Positions 36,714-49,480 of a stretch of 64,000 bases of DNA are shown here, piece by piece (the first letter of the stretch is position 1; each line of letters begins with the position of its first letter). A model generated the notes under the pieces. It searched no databases and was not told the DNA's origin. It worked only from the letters and a program-made list of their open reading frames with translations. Source of the stretch: Hydractinia symbiolongicarpus (lineage: Eukaryota > Cnidaria > Hydrozoa > Anthoathecata > Hydractiniidae); the NCBI RefSeq assembly GCF_029227915.1, contig NC_079887.1:2170001-2234000 (forward strand). Reading direction: 5' to 3'. A program made the translations under genes and the position numbers.

Positions 36714-38709
36714 ATGAGACTTGTAGTTTTTAAAAATGTTTTCATTTTTGATGAGACGCTGAATAAAAGAAGTTTAATCGCCGGCAAACGAAAACCCGCC
36801 ATTTCCCGTAAACCCTGGACTCGGCCCGTATAATCAAAAGTATACAAAGAAAGTACCCAGGGAGTAAACTCTTTTCCCGAACGATTTTTTAAATTATTTT
36901 TTCACCACTAAAACGAATAAGATTTGTAGTTTTCAAAAATGTTTTCAATTTTGATGAGACGCTGAATAAAAGAAGTTTAATCGCCGGCAAACGAAAAACT
37001 GCGATTTCCCGTAAATCCCGGACTCGGCCCGTATAGTAAAGAAAGTACCCGGGATGTAAACTCATTTCCCAAACGATTTTTTAAATTATTATTTCACTAC
37101 TAAAACCCATGAGACTTATAGTTTTTAAAAATGTTTTCATTTTTGATGAGACGCTGAATAAAAGAAGTTTAATCGCCGGCAAACGAAAAACTGCGATTTC
37201 CCGTAAATCCCGGACTCGGCCCGTATAGTAAAGAAAGTACCCGGGATGTAAACTCATTTCCCGAACGATTTTTTAAATTATTATTTCGCTACTAAAACCC
37301 ATGACACTTATAGTTTTTAAAAATGTTTTCATTTTTGATGAGACGCTGAATAAAAGAAGTTTAATCGCCGGAAAACGAAAACCTGCCATTTCCCGTAAAC
37401 CCCGGACTCGGCCCGTATAGTCAAAAGTATACAAAGAAATTACCCAGGGAGTAAACTTATTTTCCGAACGAATTTTTAAATTATTTTCTCACCAGTACAA
37501 CGCATGAGACTTGTAGTTTTTAAAAATGTTTTCATTTTTGATGAGACGCTGAATAAAAGAAGTTTAATCGCCGGCAAACGAAAACCCGCCATTTCCGGTA
37601 AACCCCGGGCTCTGCCCGTATAGTCAAAAGTATACAAAGAAAGTACCCAGGGAGTAAACTCATTTTCCGAAAGATTTTTTAAATTATTTTTTCACCACTA
37701 CAACGAATGAGACTTGTAGTTTTCAAAAATGTTTTCATTTTTGATGAGACGCTTAATGAAAGAGGTTTAATCGCCCGCAAACGAAAATCCGCCATTTCCC
37801 GTAAACCCTGGACTCGGCCCGTATAATCAAAAGTATACAAAGAAAGTACCCAGGGAGTAAACTCTTTTCCCGAACGATTTTTTAAATTATTTTTTCACCA
37901 CTAAAACGAATAAGATTTGTAGTTTTCAAAAATGTTTTCAATTTTGATGAGACGCTGAATAAAAGAAGTTTAATCGCCGGCAAACGAAAAACTGCGATTT
38001 CCCGTAAATCCCGGACTCGGCCCGTATAGTAAAGAAAGTACCCGGGATGTAAACTCATTTCCCGAACGATTTTTTAAATTATTATTTCGCTACTAAAACC
38101 CATGACACTTATAGTTTTTAAAAATGTTTTCATTTTTGATGAGACGCTGAATAAAAGAAGTTTAATCGCCGGAAAACGAAAACCCGCCATTTCCCGTAAA
38201 CCCCGGACTCGGCCCGTATAGTTAAAAGTATACAAAGAAAGTACCTAGGGTGTAAACTCATTTCCCGAACTACTTTTTAAATTATTATTTCACCACTAAA
38301 GCCTATGAGACATGTAGTTTTTAAAAATGTTTCCATTTTTGATGAGACGCTGAATGAAAGAAGTTTAATCGCGGCAAACGAAAAACCGCGACTTCCCGTA
38401 AATCCCGGACTCGGCCCGTATAGTCAAAAGTATACAAAGAAAGTACCCATGGAGTAAACTCATTTTCCGAACGATTTTTTAAATTATATTTTCACCACTA
38501 AAACGCATGAGACTTGTAGTTTTCAAAAATGTTTTCATTTTTGATGAGACGCTGAATGAAATAAGTTTAATCGCCGGCAAACGAAAACCTGCGATTTCCC
38601 GTAAATCCCGGACTCGGCCCGGATAGTCAAAAGTATACAAAGAAAGTACCCAGGGTGTAAACTCACTTCCCGAACGACTTTTTAAATTATTATTTCACCA
38701 CTAAAGCCC
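36714..38709 (+). repeat. 12-mer HOR family, copy d (10 monomers, 1,996 bp)
   Basis: Starts are 36714, 36917, 37109, 37301, 37504, 37707, 37910, 38102, 38305 and 38507. Three units are hybrids. 37707 begins CTTAATGAAAGAGG/CGCCCGC and ends like the TATAATC type. 37910 begins as the first short unit (ATAAGATTT) and ends as the second (TTTCGCTAC). 38102 begins as the ATGACACTT type and ends like 36106 (ACCTAGGGTG, GAACTAC). Confidence 0.9.
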
Positions 38710-40694
38710 ATGAGACTTGTAGTTTTTAAAAATGTTTTCATTTTTGATGAGACGCTGAATAAAAGAAGTTTAATCGCCGGCAAACGAAAACCCGCCATTT
38801 CCCGTAAACCCTGGACTCGGCCCGTATAATCAAAAGTATACAAAGAAAGTACCCAGGGAGTAAACTCTTTTCCCGAACGATTTTTTAAATTATTTTTTCA
38901 CCACTAAAACGAATAAGATTTGTAGTTTTCAAAAATGTTTTCAATTTTGATGAGACGCTGAATAAAAGAAGTTTAATCGCCGGCAAACGAAAAACTGCGA
39001 TTTCCCGTAAATCCCGGACTCGGCCCGTATAGTAAAGAAAGTACCCGGGATGTAAACTCATTTCCCGAACGATTTTTTAAATTATTATTTCACTACTAAA
39101 ACCCATGAGACTTATAGTTTTTAAAAATGTTTTCATTTTTGATGAGACGCTGAATAAAAGAAGTTTAATCGCCGGCAAACGAAAAACTGCGATTTCCCGT
39201 AAATCCCGGACTCGGCCCGTATAGTAAAGAAAGTACCCGGGATGTAAACTCATTTCCCGAACGATTTTTTAAATTATTATTTCGCTACTAAAACCCATGA
39301 CACTTATAGTTTTTAAAAATGTTTTCATTTTTGATGAGACGCTGAATAAAAGAAGTTTAATCGCCGGAAAACGAAAACCTGCCATTTCCCGTAAACCCCG
39401 GACTCGGCCCGTATAGTCAAAAGTATACAAAGAAATTACCCAGGGAGTAAACTTATTTTCCGAACGAATTTTTAAATTATTTTCTCACCAGTACAACGCA
39501 TGAGACTTGTAGTTTTTAAAAATGTTTTCATTTTTGATGAGACGCTGAATAAAAGAAGTTTAATCGCCGGCAAACGAAAACCCGCCATTTCCCGTAAACC
39601 CCGGGCTCTGCCCGTATAGTCAAAAGTATACAAAGAAAGTACCCAGGGAGTAAACTCATTTTCCGAAAGATTTTTTAAATTATTTTTTCACCACTACAAC
39701 GAATGAGACTTGTAGTTTTCAAAAATGTTTTCATTTTTGATGAGACGCTTAATGAAAGAGGTTTAATCGCCCGCAAACGAAAATCCGCCATTTCCCGTAA
39801 ACCCTGGACTCGGCCCGTATAATCAAAAGTATACAAAGAAAGTACCCAGGGAGTAAACTCTTTTCCCGAACGATTTTTTAAATTATTTTTTCACCACTAA
39901 AACGAATAAGATTTGTAGTTTTCAAAAATGTTTTCAATTTTGATGAGACGCTGAATAAAAGAAGTTTAATCGCCGGCAAACGAAAAACTGCGATTTCCCG
40001 TAAATCCCGGACTCGGCCCGTATAGTACAGAAAGTACCCGGGATGTAAACTCATTTCCCGAACGATTTTTTAAATTATTATTTCACTACTAAAACCCATG
40101 AGACTTATAGTTTTTAAAAATGTTTTCATTTTTGATGAGACGCTGAATAAAAGAAGTTTAATCGCCGGCAAACGAAAAACTGCGATTTCCCGTAAATCCC
40201 GGACTCGGCCCGTATAGTAAAGAAAGTACCCGGGATGTAAACTCATTTCCCGAACGATTTTTTAAATTATTATTTCGCTACTAAAACCCATGACACTTAT
40301 AGTTTTTAAAAATGTTTTCATTTTTGATGAGACGCTGAATAAAAGAAGTTTAATCGCCGGAAAACGAAAACCCGCCATTTCCCGTAAACCCCGGACTCGG
40401 CCCGTATAGTCAAAAGTATACAAAGAAATTACCCAGGGAGTAAACTTATTTTCCGAACGAATTTTTAAATTATTTTCTCACCAGTACAACGCATGAGACT
40501 TGTAGTTTTTAAAAATGTTTTCATTTTTGATGAGACGCTGAATAAAAGAAGTTTAATCGCCCGCAAACGAAAACCTGCGATTTCCCGTAAATCCCTGACT
40601 CGGCCTGTATAGTCAAAAGTATACAAAGAAAGTACCTAGGGTGTAAACTCATTTTCCGAACTATTTTTACATTATTATTTCACCACTAAAGACT
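38710..40694 (+). repeat. 12-mer HOR family, copy e (10 monomers)
   Basis: Starts are 38710, 38913, 39105, 39297, 39500, 39703, 39906, 40098, 40290 and 40493. It has two short-short pairs (38913/39105 and 39906/40098). The unit at 40493 is a join to the next block: it keeps the TTTTTAAAAATG start but continues with CGCCCGC, CCCTGACTCGGCCTG and ACCTAGGGTG. Confidence 0.9.
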
Positions 40695-43069
40695 TTGAGA
40701 CTTGTAGTTTTTGAAAAATGTTTCCATTTTTGATGAGACGCTGAATAAAAGAAGTTTAATCGCCGGCAAACGAAAACGCGCCATTTCCCGTGAACCCTGG
40801 ACTCGGCCCGTATAATCAAAAGTATACAAAGAAAGTACCCAGGGAGTAAACTCATTTCCCGAACGATTTTTTAAATTATTTTTTCACCACTAAAACGAAT
40901 GAGACTTGCAGTTTTCAAAAATGTTTTCAATTTTGATGAGACGCTGAATAAAAGAAGTATAAACGCCGGCAAACGAAAAACTGCGATTTCCCGTAAATCC
41001 CGGACTCGGCCCGTATAGTAAAGAAAGTACCCGGGATGTAAACTCATTTCCCGAACGATTTTTTAAATTATTATTTAACTACTAAAACCCATGAGACTTA
41101 TAAATTTTAAAAATGTTTTCATTTTTGATGAGACGCTGAATAAAAGAAGTTTAATCGCCGGCAAACGAAAACCCGCCATTTCCCGTAAACCCCGGACTCT
41201 GCCCGTATAGTCAAAAGTATACAAAAAAATTACCCAGGGAGTAAACTCATTTTCCGAACGATTTTTTAAATTATTATTTCACCACTAAAACCCATGAGAC
41301 TTATAGTTTTTTAAAATGTTTTCATTCTTGATGAGACGCTGAATAAAAGAAGTTTAATCGCCGGCAAACGAAAACCCCTCATTTCCCGTAAACTCCGGAC
41401 TCTGCCCGTATAGTCAAAAGTATACAAAGAAAGTACCCAGGGAGTAAACTCATTTTCCGAACGATTTTTTAAATTATTTTTTCACCACTACAACGCATGA
41501 GACTTGTAGTTTTCAAAAATGTTTTCATTTTTGATGAGACGCTGAATAAAAGAAGTTTAATCGCCCTCAAACGAAAATCCGCGATTTCCCGTAAATCCCG
41601 GACTCGGCCCGTATAGTCCAAAGTATACAAAGAAAGTACCCAGGGAGTAAACTCATTTCCCGAACGATTTTTTAATTTTTTTTTTCACCACTAAAACGCA
41701 TGAGACTTGTAGTTTTCAAAAATGTTTTCATTTTTGATGAGACGCTTAATGAAAGTGGTTTAATCGCCAGCAAACGAAAACCCGCGAATTCCCCTAAATC
41801 CCGGGCTTGTCCCGTATAGTCGAATGTATACAAAGAAAGTACCCTGTAAGTAAACGCATTTCCAAAACGATTTTTTAAATTATCTTTTCACCACTAACAC
41901 GCATGAGACTTGTAGTTTTCAAAAATGTTCTCATTTTTGATGAGACGCTGAATAAAAGAAGTTTAATCGCCGGCAAACGAAAACCCGCCATTTCCCGTAA
42001 ACCCCGGACTCGACCCGTATAGTCAAAAGTATACAAAGAAAGTACCCAGGGACTAAACTCATTTCCCGAACGATTTTTTATATTATTTTTTACCACTTAA
42101 CGCATGAGACTTGTAGTTTTCAAAAATATTTTCATATTTGATGGGACGCTGAATAAAAGAAGTTTAATCGTCGGCAAACGAAAATCCGCGATTTCCCGTA
42201 AATCCCGGACTCGGCCCGTATAGTCAAAGGTATACAAAGAAAGTACCCAGGGTGTAAACTCACATCCCGAACGATTTTTTAAATTATTATTTCACCACTA
42301 AAGCCCATGAGACTTGTAGTTTTTAAAAATGTTTTCATTTTTGATGAGACGCTGAATAAAAGAAGTTTAATCGCCGGCAAACGAAAACCCGCCATTTCCC
42401 GTAAGCCCTGGACTCGGCCCGTATAATCAAAAGTATACAAAGAAAGTACCCAGGGAGTAAACTCATTTCCTGAACGATTTTTTAAATTATTTTTTCACCA
42501 CTAAAACGAATGAGACTTGTAGTTTTCAAAAATGTTTTCAATTTTGACGAGACGCTGAATAAAAGAAGTTTAATCGCCGGCAAACGAAAACCCGCCATTT
42601 CCCGTAAACCCCGGACTCGGCCCTTATAGTCAAAAGTATACAAAGAAATTACCCAGGGAGTAAACTCATTTTCCGAACGATTTTTTAAATTATTATTTTA
42701 CCACTAAAACCCATGAGACTTATAGTTTTTAAAAATGTTTTCATTCTTGATGAGACGCTGAATAAAAGAAGTTTAATCGCCGGCAAACGAAAACCCGCCA
42801 TTTCCCGTAAACCCCGGACTCGGCCCGTATAGTCAAAAGTATACAAAGAAATCACCCAGGGAGTAAACTTATTTTCCGAACGAATTTTTAAATTATTTTC
42901 TCACCACTACAACGCATGAGACTTGTAGTTTTCAAAAATGTTTTCATTTTTGATGAGACGCTGAATAAAAGAAGTTTAATCGCCCTCAAACGAAAATCCG
43001 CGATTTCCCGTAAATCCCGGACTCGGCCCGTATAGTCCAAAGTATACAAAGAAAGTACCCAGGGAGTAA
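40695..43069 (+). repeat. 4,047-bp spaced duplication, left copy
   Basis: Starts are 40695, 40899, 41091, 41294, 41497, 41700, 41903, 42104, 42307, 42510, 42713 and 42916. From about 40735 to 42985 these recur 4,047 bp downstream (44946 to 46963). Markers are ACGCGCC with CGTGAACC, ATGAGACTTGCAG with AAGTATAAACGCC, TTATAAATTTTAAAAATG, AGTTTTTTAAAATG with CCTCATTTCCCG, CCCTGTAAGTAAACG, a TGTTCTCA unit (201 bp), and an ATATTTTCATATTTGATGGG unit. Confidence 0.92.
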
Positions 43070-44690
43070 ACTCATTGCCCGAACGATTTTTTAAATTCTT
43101 TTTTCACCACTAAAACGCATGAGACTTGTAGTTTTCAAAAATGTTTTCATTTTTGATGAGACGCTTAATGAAAGAGGTTTAATCGCCGGCAAACGAAATC
43201 CTGCGATTTCCCGTAAATCCCGGGCTTGGCCCGTATAGTCGAATGTATACAAAGAAAGTACCCAGGGAGTAAACTCATTTCCCGAACGATTTTTTAATTT
43301 TTTTTTTCACCACTAAAACGCATGAGACTTGTAGTTTTTAAAAATGTTTTCATTTTTGATGAGACGGTTAATGAAAGAAGTTTAATCGCCGGCAATCAAA
43401 AACCCGCGATTTCCCGTAAATCCCGGGCTTGGCCCGTATAGTCGAATGTAAACAAAGAAAGTACCCTGTGAGTAAACTCATTTCCCGAACGATTTTTTAA
43501 AATATTTTTTCACCACTAAAACGCATGAGACTTGAAGTTTTTAAAAATGTTTCCATTTTTGATGAGACGCTGAATAAAAGAAGTTTAATCGCCGGCAAAC
43601 GAAAACCCGCGACTTCCCGTAAATCCCGGACTCGGCCCGTATAGTCAAAAGTATACAAAGAAAGTACCCAGGGAGTAAACCCATTTTCCGAACGATTTTT
43701 TAAATTATATTTTCACCACTAAAACGCATGAGACTTGTAGTTTCCAAAAATGTTTTCATTTTTGATGAGATGCTGAATGAAAGAAGTTTAATCGCCGGCA
43801 AACGAAAACCTGCGATTTCTCGTAAATCCCGGACTCGGCCCGTATAGTCAAAAGTATACAAAGAAAGTACCCAGGGAGTAAACTCATTGCCCGAACGATT
43901 TTTTAAATTCTTTTTTCACCACTAAAACGCATGAGACTTGTAGTTTTCAAAAATGTTTTCATTTTTGATGAGACGCTTAATGAAAGAGGTTTAATCGCCG
44001 GCAAACGAAATCCTGCGATTTCCCGTAAATCCCGGGCTTGGCCCGTATAGTCGAATGTATACAAAGAAAGTACCCAGGGAGTAAACTCATTTCCCGAACG
44101 ATTTTTTAATTTTTTTTTTCACCACTAAAACGCATGAGACTTGTAGTTTTTAAAAATGTTTTCATTTTTGATGAGACGGTTAATGAAAGAAGTTTAATCG
44201 CCGGCAATCAAAAACCCGCGATTTCCCGTAAATCCCGGGCTTGGCCCGTATAGTCGAATGTAAACAAAGAAAGTACCCTGTGAGTAAACTCATTTCCCGA
44301 ACGATTTTTTAAAATATTTTTTCACCACTAAAACGCATGAGACTTGTAGTTTTTAAAAATGTTTCCATTTTTGATGAGACGCTGAATAAAAGAAGTTTAA
44401 TCGCCGGCAAACGAAAACCCGCGACTTCCCGTAAATCCCGGACTCGGCCCGTATAGTCAAAAGTATACAAAGAAAGTACCCAGGGAGTAAACCCATTTTC
44501 CGAACGATTTTTTAAATTATATTTTCACCACTAAAACGCATGAGACTTGTAGTTTCCAAAAATGTTTTCATTTTTGATGAGATGCTGAATGAAAGAAGTT
44601 TAATCGCCGGCAAACGAAAACCTGCGATTTCTCGTAAATCCCGGACTCGGCCCGTATAGTCAAAAGTATACAAAGAAAGTACCCAGGGTG
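43070..44690 (+). repeat. Tandem 812-bp tetramer
   Basis: Starts 43119, 43322, 43525 and 43728 recur at 43931, 44134, 44337 and 44540. Markers are CGAAATCCTGCG, GACGGTTAATG with CAATCAAAAACC and GTAAACAAAG, the TTTCC / CGACTTCCC unit, and TTTCCAAAAATG with GATGCTGAATG. The copies look almost identical (GAAGTTTTT at 43535 against GTAGTTTTT at 44347). The unit at 43728 ends like 42916 (CATTGCCCG, AAATTCTTTTTT), showing where the exchange took place. Confidence 0.94.
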
Positions 44691-47164
44691 TAAACTCACT
44701 TCCCGAACGATTTTTTAAATTATTATTTCACCACTAAAGCCCATGAGACTTGTAGTTTTTAAAAATGTTTTCATTTCTGATGAGACGCTGAATAAAAGAA
44801 GTTTAATCGCCGGCAAACGAAAACGCGCCATTTCCCGTGAACCCTGGACTCGGCCCGTATAATCAAAAGTATACAAAGAAAGTACCCAGGGAGTAAACTC
44901 ATTTCCCGAACGATTTTTTAAATTATTTTTTCACCACTAAAACGAATGAGACTTGCAGTTTTCAAAAATGTTTTCAATTTTGATGAGACGCTGAATAAAA
45001 GAAGTATAAACGCCGGCAAACGAAAAACTGCGATTTCCCGTAAATCCCGGACTCGGCCCGTATAGTAAAGAAAGTACCCGGGATGTAAACTCATTTCCCG
45101 AACGATTTTTTAAATTATTATTTAACTACTAAAACCCATGAGACTTATAAATTTTAAAAATGTTTTCATTTTTGATGAGACGCTGAATAAAAGAAGTTTA
45201 ATCGCCGGCAAACGAAAACCCGCCATTTCCCGTAAACCCCGGACTCTGCCCGTATAGTCAAAAGTATACAAAGAAATTACCCAGGGAGTAAACTCATTTT
45301 CCGAACGATTTTTTAAATTATTATTTCACCACTAAAACCCATGAGACTTATAGTTTTTTAAAATGTTTTCATTCTTGATGAGACGCTGAATAAAAGAAGT
45401 TTAATCGCCGGCAAACGAAAACCCCTCATTTCCCGTAAACTCCGGACTCTGCCCGTATAGTCAAAAGTATACAAAGAAAGTACCCAGGGAGTAAACTCAT
45501 TTTCCGAACGATTTTTTAAATTATTTTTTCACCACTACAACGCATGAGACTTGTAGTTTTTAAAAATGTTTTCATTTTTGATGAGACGCTGAATAAAAGA
45601 AGTTTAATCGCCCTCAAACGAAAATCCGCGATTTCCCGTAAATCCCGGACTCGGCCCGTATAGTCCAAAGTATACAAAGAAAGTACCCAGGGAGTAAACT
45701 CATTTCCCGAACGATTTTTTAATTTTTTTTTTCACCACTAAAACGCATGAGACTTGTAGTTTTCAAAAATGTTTTCATTTTTGATGAGACGCTTAATGAA
45801 AGTGGTTTAATCGCCAGCAAACGAAAACCCGCGAATTCCCCTAAATCCCGGGCTTGTCCCGTATAGTCGAATGTATACAAAGAAAGTACCCTGTAAGTAA
45901 ACGCATTTCCAAAACGATTTTTTAAATTATCTTTTCACCACTAACACGCATGAGACTTGTAGTTTTCAAAAATGTTCTCATTTTTGATGAGACGCTGAAT
46001 AAAAGAAGTTTAATCGCCGGCAAACGAAAACCCGCCATTTCCCGTAAACCCCGGACTCGACCCGTATAGTCAAAAGTATACAAAGAAAGTACCCAGGGAC
46101 TAAACTCATTTCCCGAACGATTTTTTATATTATTTTTTACCACTTAACGCATGAGACTTGTAGTTTTCAAAAATATTTTCATATTTGATGGGACGCTGAA
46201 TAAAAGAAGTTTAATCGTCGGCAAACGAAAATCCGCGATTTCCCGTAAATCCCGGACTCGGCCCGTATAGTCAAAGGTATACAAAGAAAGTACCCAGGGT
46301 GTAAACTCACATCCCGAACGATTTTTTAAATTATTATTTCACCACTAAAGCCCATGAGACTTGTAGTTTTTAAAAATGTTTTCATTTTTGATGAGACGCT
46401 GAATAAAAGAAGTTTAATCGCCGGCAAACGAAAACCCGCCATTTCCCGTAAGCCCTGGACTCGGCCCGTATAATCAAAAGTATACAAAGAAAGTACCCAG
46501 GGAGTAAACTCATTTCCTGAACGATTTTTTAAATTATTTTTTCACCACTAAAACGAATGAGACTTGTAGTTTTCAAAAATGTTTTCAATTTTGATGAGAC
46601 GCTGAATAAAAGAAGTTTAATCGCCGGCAAACGAAAACCCGCCATTTCCCGTAAACCCCGGACTCGGCCCTTATAGTCAAAAGTATACAAAGAAATTACC
46701 CAGGGAGTAAACTCATTTTCCGAACGATTTTTTAAATTATTATTTTACCACTAAAACCCATGAGACTTATAGTTTTTAAAAATGTTTTCATTCTTGATGA
46801 GACGCTGAATAAAAGAAGTTTAATCGCCGGCAAACGAAAACCCGCCATTTCCCGTAAACCCCGGACTCGGCCCGTATAGTCAAAAGTATACAAAGAAATC
46901 ACCCAGGGAGTAAACTTATTTTCCGAACGAATTTTTAAATTATTTTCTCACCACTACAACGCATGAGACTTGTAGTTTTCAAAAATGTTTTCATTTTTGA
47001 TGAGACGCTGAATAAAAGAAGTTTAATCGCCGGCAAACGAAAACCCGCGACTTCCCGTAAATCCCGGACTCGGCCTGTATAGTCAAAAGTATACAAAGAA
47101 AGTACCTAGGGTGTAAACTCATTTTCCGAACTATTTTTAAATTATTATTTCACCACTAAAGCCT
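44691..47164 (+). repeat. 4,047-bp spaced duplication, right copy
   Basis: Starts are 44743, 44946, 45138, 45341, 45544, 45747, 45950, 46151, 46354, 46557, 46760 and 46963. It repeats the 40.7-43.0 kb order up to about 47032. It then changes within the unit at 46963 to an ACCCGCGACTT / CGGCCTGTATAG / ACCTAGGGTG end that leads into the next HOR. Confidence 0.92.
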
Positions 47165-48574
47165 TTGAGACTTGTAGTTTTTGAAAAATGTTTCCATTTT
47201 TGATGAGACGCTGAATAAAAGAAGTTTAATCGCCGGCAAACGAAAACCCGCGACTTCCCGTAAATCCCGGACTCGGCCCGTATAGTCAAAAGTATACAAA
47301 GAAAGTACCCAGGGAGTAAACCCATTTTCCGAACGATTTTTTAAATTATATTTTCACCACTAAAACGCATGAGACTTGTAGTTTCCAAAAATGTTTTCAT
47401 TTTTGATGAGATGCTGAATGAAAGAAGTTTAATCGCCGGCAAACGAAAACCTGCGATTTCTCGTAAATCCCGGACTCGGCCCGTATAGTCAAAAGTATAC
47501 AAAGAAAGTACCCAGGGTGTAAACTCACTTCCCGAACGATTTTTTAAATTATTATTTCACCACTAAAGCCCATGAGACTTGTAGTTTTTAAAAATGTTTT
47601 CATTTCTGATGAGACGCTGAATAAAAGAAGTTTAATCGCCGGCAAACGAAAACGCGCCATTTCCCGTGAACCCTGGACTCGGCCCGCATAATCAAAAGTA
47701 TACAAAGAAAGTACCCAGGGAGTAAACTCATTTCCCGAACGATTTTTTAAATTATTTTTTCACCACTAAAACGAATGAGACTTGCAGTTTTCAAAAATGT
47801 TTTCAATTTTGATGAGACGCTGAATAAAAGAAGTATAAACGCCGGCAAACGAAAAACTGCGATTTCCCGTAAATCCCGGACTCGGCCCGTATAGTAAAGA
47901 AAGTACCCGGGATGTAAACTCATTTCCCGAACGATTTTTTAAATTATTATTTAACTACTAAAACCCATGAGACTTATAAATTTTAAAAATGTTTTCATTT
48001 TTGATGAGACGCTGAATAAAAGAAGTTTAATCGCCGGCAAACGAAAACCCGCCATTTCCCGTAAACCCCGGACTCTGCCCGTATAGTCAAAAGTATACAA
48101 AGAAATTACCCAGGGAGTAAACTCATTTTCCGAACGATTTTTTAAATTATTATTTCACCACTAAAAGCCATGAGACTTATAGTTTTTTAAAATGTTTTCA
48201 TTCTTGATGAGACGCTGAATAAAAGAAGTTTAATCGCCGGCAAACGAAAACCCCTCATTTCCCGTAAACTCCGGACTCTGCCCGTATAGTCAAAAGTATA
48301 CAAAGAAAGTACCCAGGGAGTAAACTCATTTTCCGAACGATTTTTTAAATTATTTTTTCACCACTACAACGCATGAGACTTGTAGTTTTCAAAAATGTTT
48401 ACATTTTTGATGAGACGCTGAATAAAAGAAGTTTAATCGCCCTCAAACGAAAATCCGCGATTTCCCGTAAATCCCTGACTCGGCCTGTATAGTCAAAAGT
48501 ATACAAAGAAAGTACCTAGGGTGTAAACTCATTTTCCGAACTATTTTTAAATTATTATTTCACCACTAAAGCCT
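47165..48574 (+). repeat. 1,410-bp heptamer HOR, copy 1
   Basis: Starts are 47165, 47369, 47572, 47775, 47967, 48170 and 48373. The first unit has TTGAGACTT and GTTTTTGAAAAATGTTTCC (204 bp). The rest match 44540-45544 in order (GATGCTGAATG; TTTCTGATG with ACGCGCC; CTTGCAG short unit; TTATAAATTTT; AGTTTTTTAAAATG; CCCTCAAACG). Recurs at +1,410, at +2,316 and at +8,347. Confidence 0.93.
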
Positions 48575-49480
48575 TTGAGACTTGTAGTTTTTGAAAAATG
48601 TTTCCATTTTTGATGAGACGCTGAATAAAAGAAGTTTAATCGCCGGCAAACGAAAACCCGCGACTTCCCGTAAATCCCGGACTCGGCCCGTATAGTCAAA
48701 AGTATACAAAGAAAGTACCCAGGGAGTAAACCCATTTTCCGAACGATTTTTTAAATTATATTTTCACCACTAAAACGCATGAGACTTGTAGTTTCCAAAA
48801 ATGTTTTCATTTTTGATGAGATGCTGAATGAAAGAAGTTTAATCGCCGGCAAACGAAAACCTGCGATTTCTCGTAAATCCCGGACTCGGCCCGTATAGTC
48901 AAAAGTATACAAAGAAAGTACCCAGGGTGTAAACTCACTTCCCGAACGATTTTTTAAATTATTATTTCACCACTAAAGCCCATGAGACTTGTAGTTTTTA
49001 AAAATGTTTTCATTTCTGATGAGACGCTGAATAAAAGAAGTTTAATCGCCGGCAAACGAAAACGCGCCATTTCCCGTGAACCCTGGACTCGGCCCGCATA
49101 ATCAAAAGTATACAAAGAAAGTACCCAGGGAGTAAACTCATTTCCCGAACGATTTTTTAAATTATTTTTTCACCACTAAAACGAATGAGACTTGCAGTTT
49201 TCAAAAATGTTTTCAATTTTGATGAGACGCTGAATAAAAGAAGTATAAACGCCGGCAAACGAAAAACTGCGATTTCCCGTAAATCCCGGACTCGGCCCGT
49301 ATAGTAAAGAAAGTACCCGGGATGTAAACTCATTTCCCGAACGATTTTTTAAATTATTATTTAACTACTAAAACCCATGAGACTTATAAATAAATAAATC
49401 AAAAGTATACAAAGAAAGTACCTAGGGTGTAAACTCATTTTCCGAACTATTTTTAAATTATTATTTCACCACTAAAGCCT
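48575..49480 (+). repeat. 1,410-bp HOR, copy 2, internally deleted (906 bp)
   Basis: Starts are 48575, 48779, 48982, 49185 and 49377. The first four full units match copy 1. The fifth (49377) is cut after 14 bases and joined to the last part of a TTGAGACTT-preceding unit, so the fifth to seventh units of this copy are reduced to a 104-bp remnant. Confidence 0.94.
49377..49480 (+). repeat. 104-bp rearranged monomer with filler
   Basis: The unit starts ATGAGACTTATAAA and then reads TAAATAAA (49391-49398), which the parent unit types do not have at this point. It resumes at TCAAAAGTATAC (monomer position ~121). About 106 bases of the monomer body are absent. The filler extends a TAAA-type repeat (ATAAATAAATAAATC), as slippage or error-prone end joining would produce. 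It is the only non-satellite-like insertion I found in the window. Confidence 0.93.
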
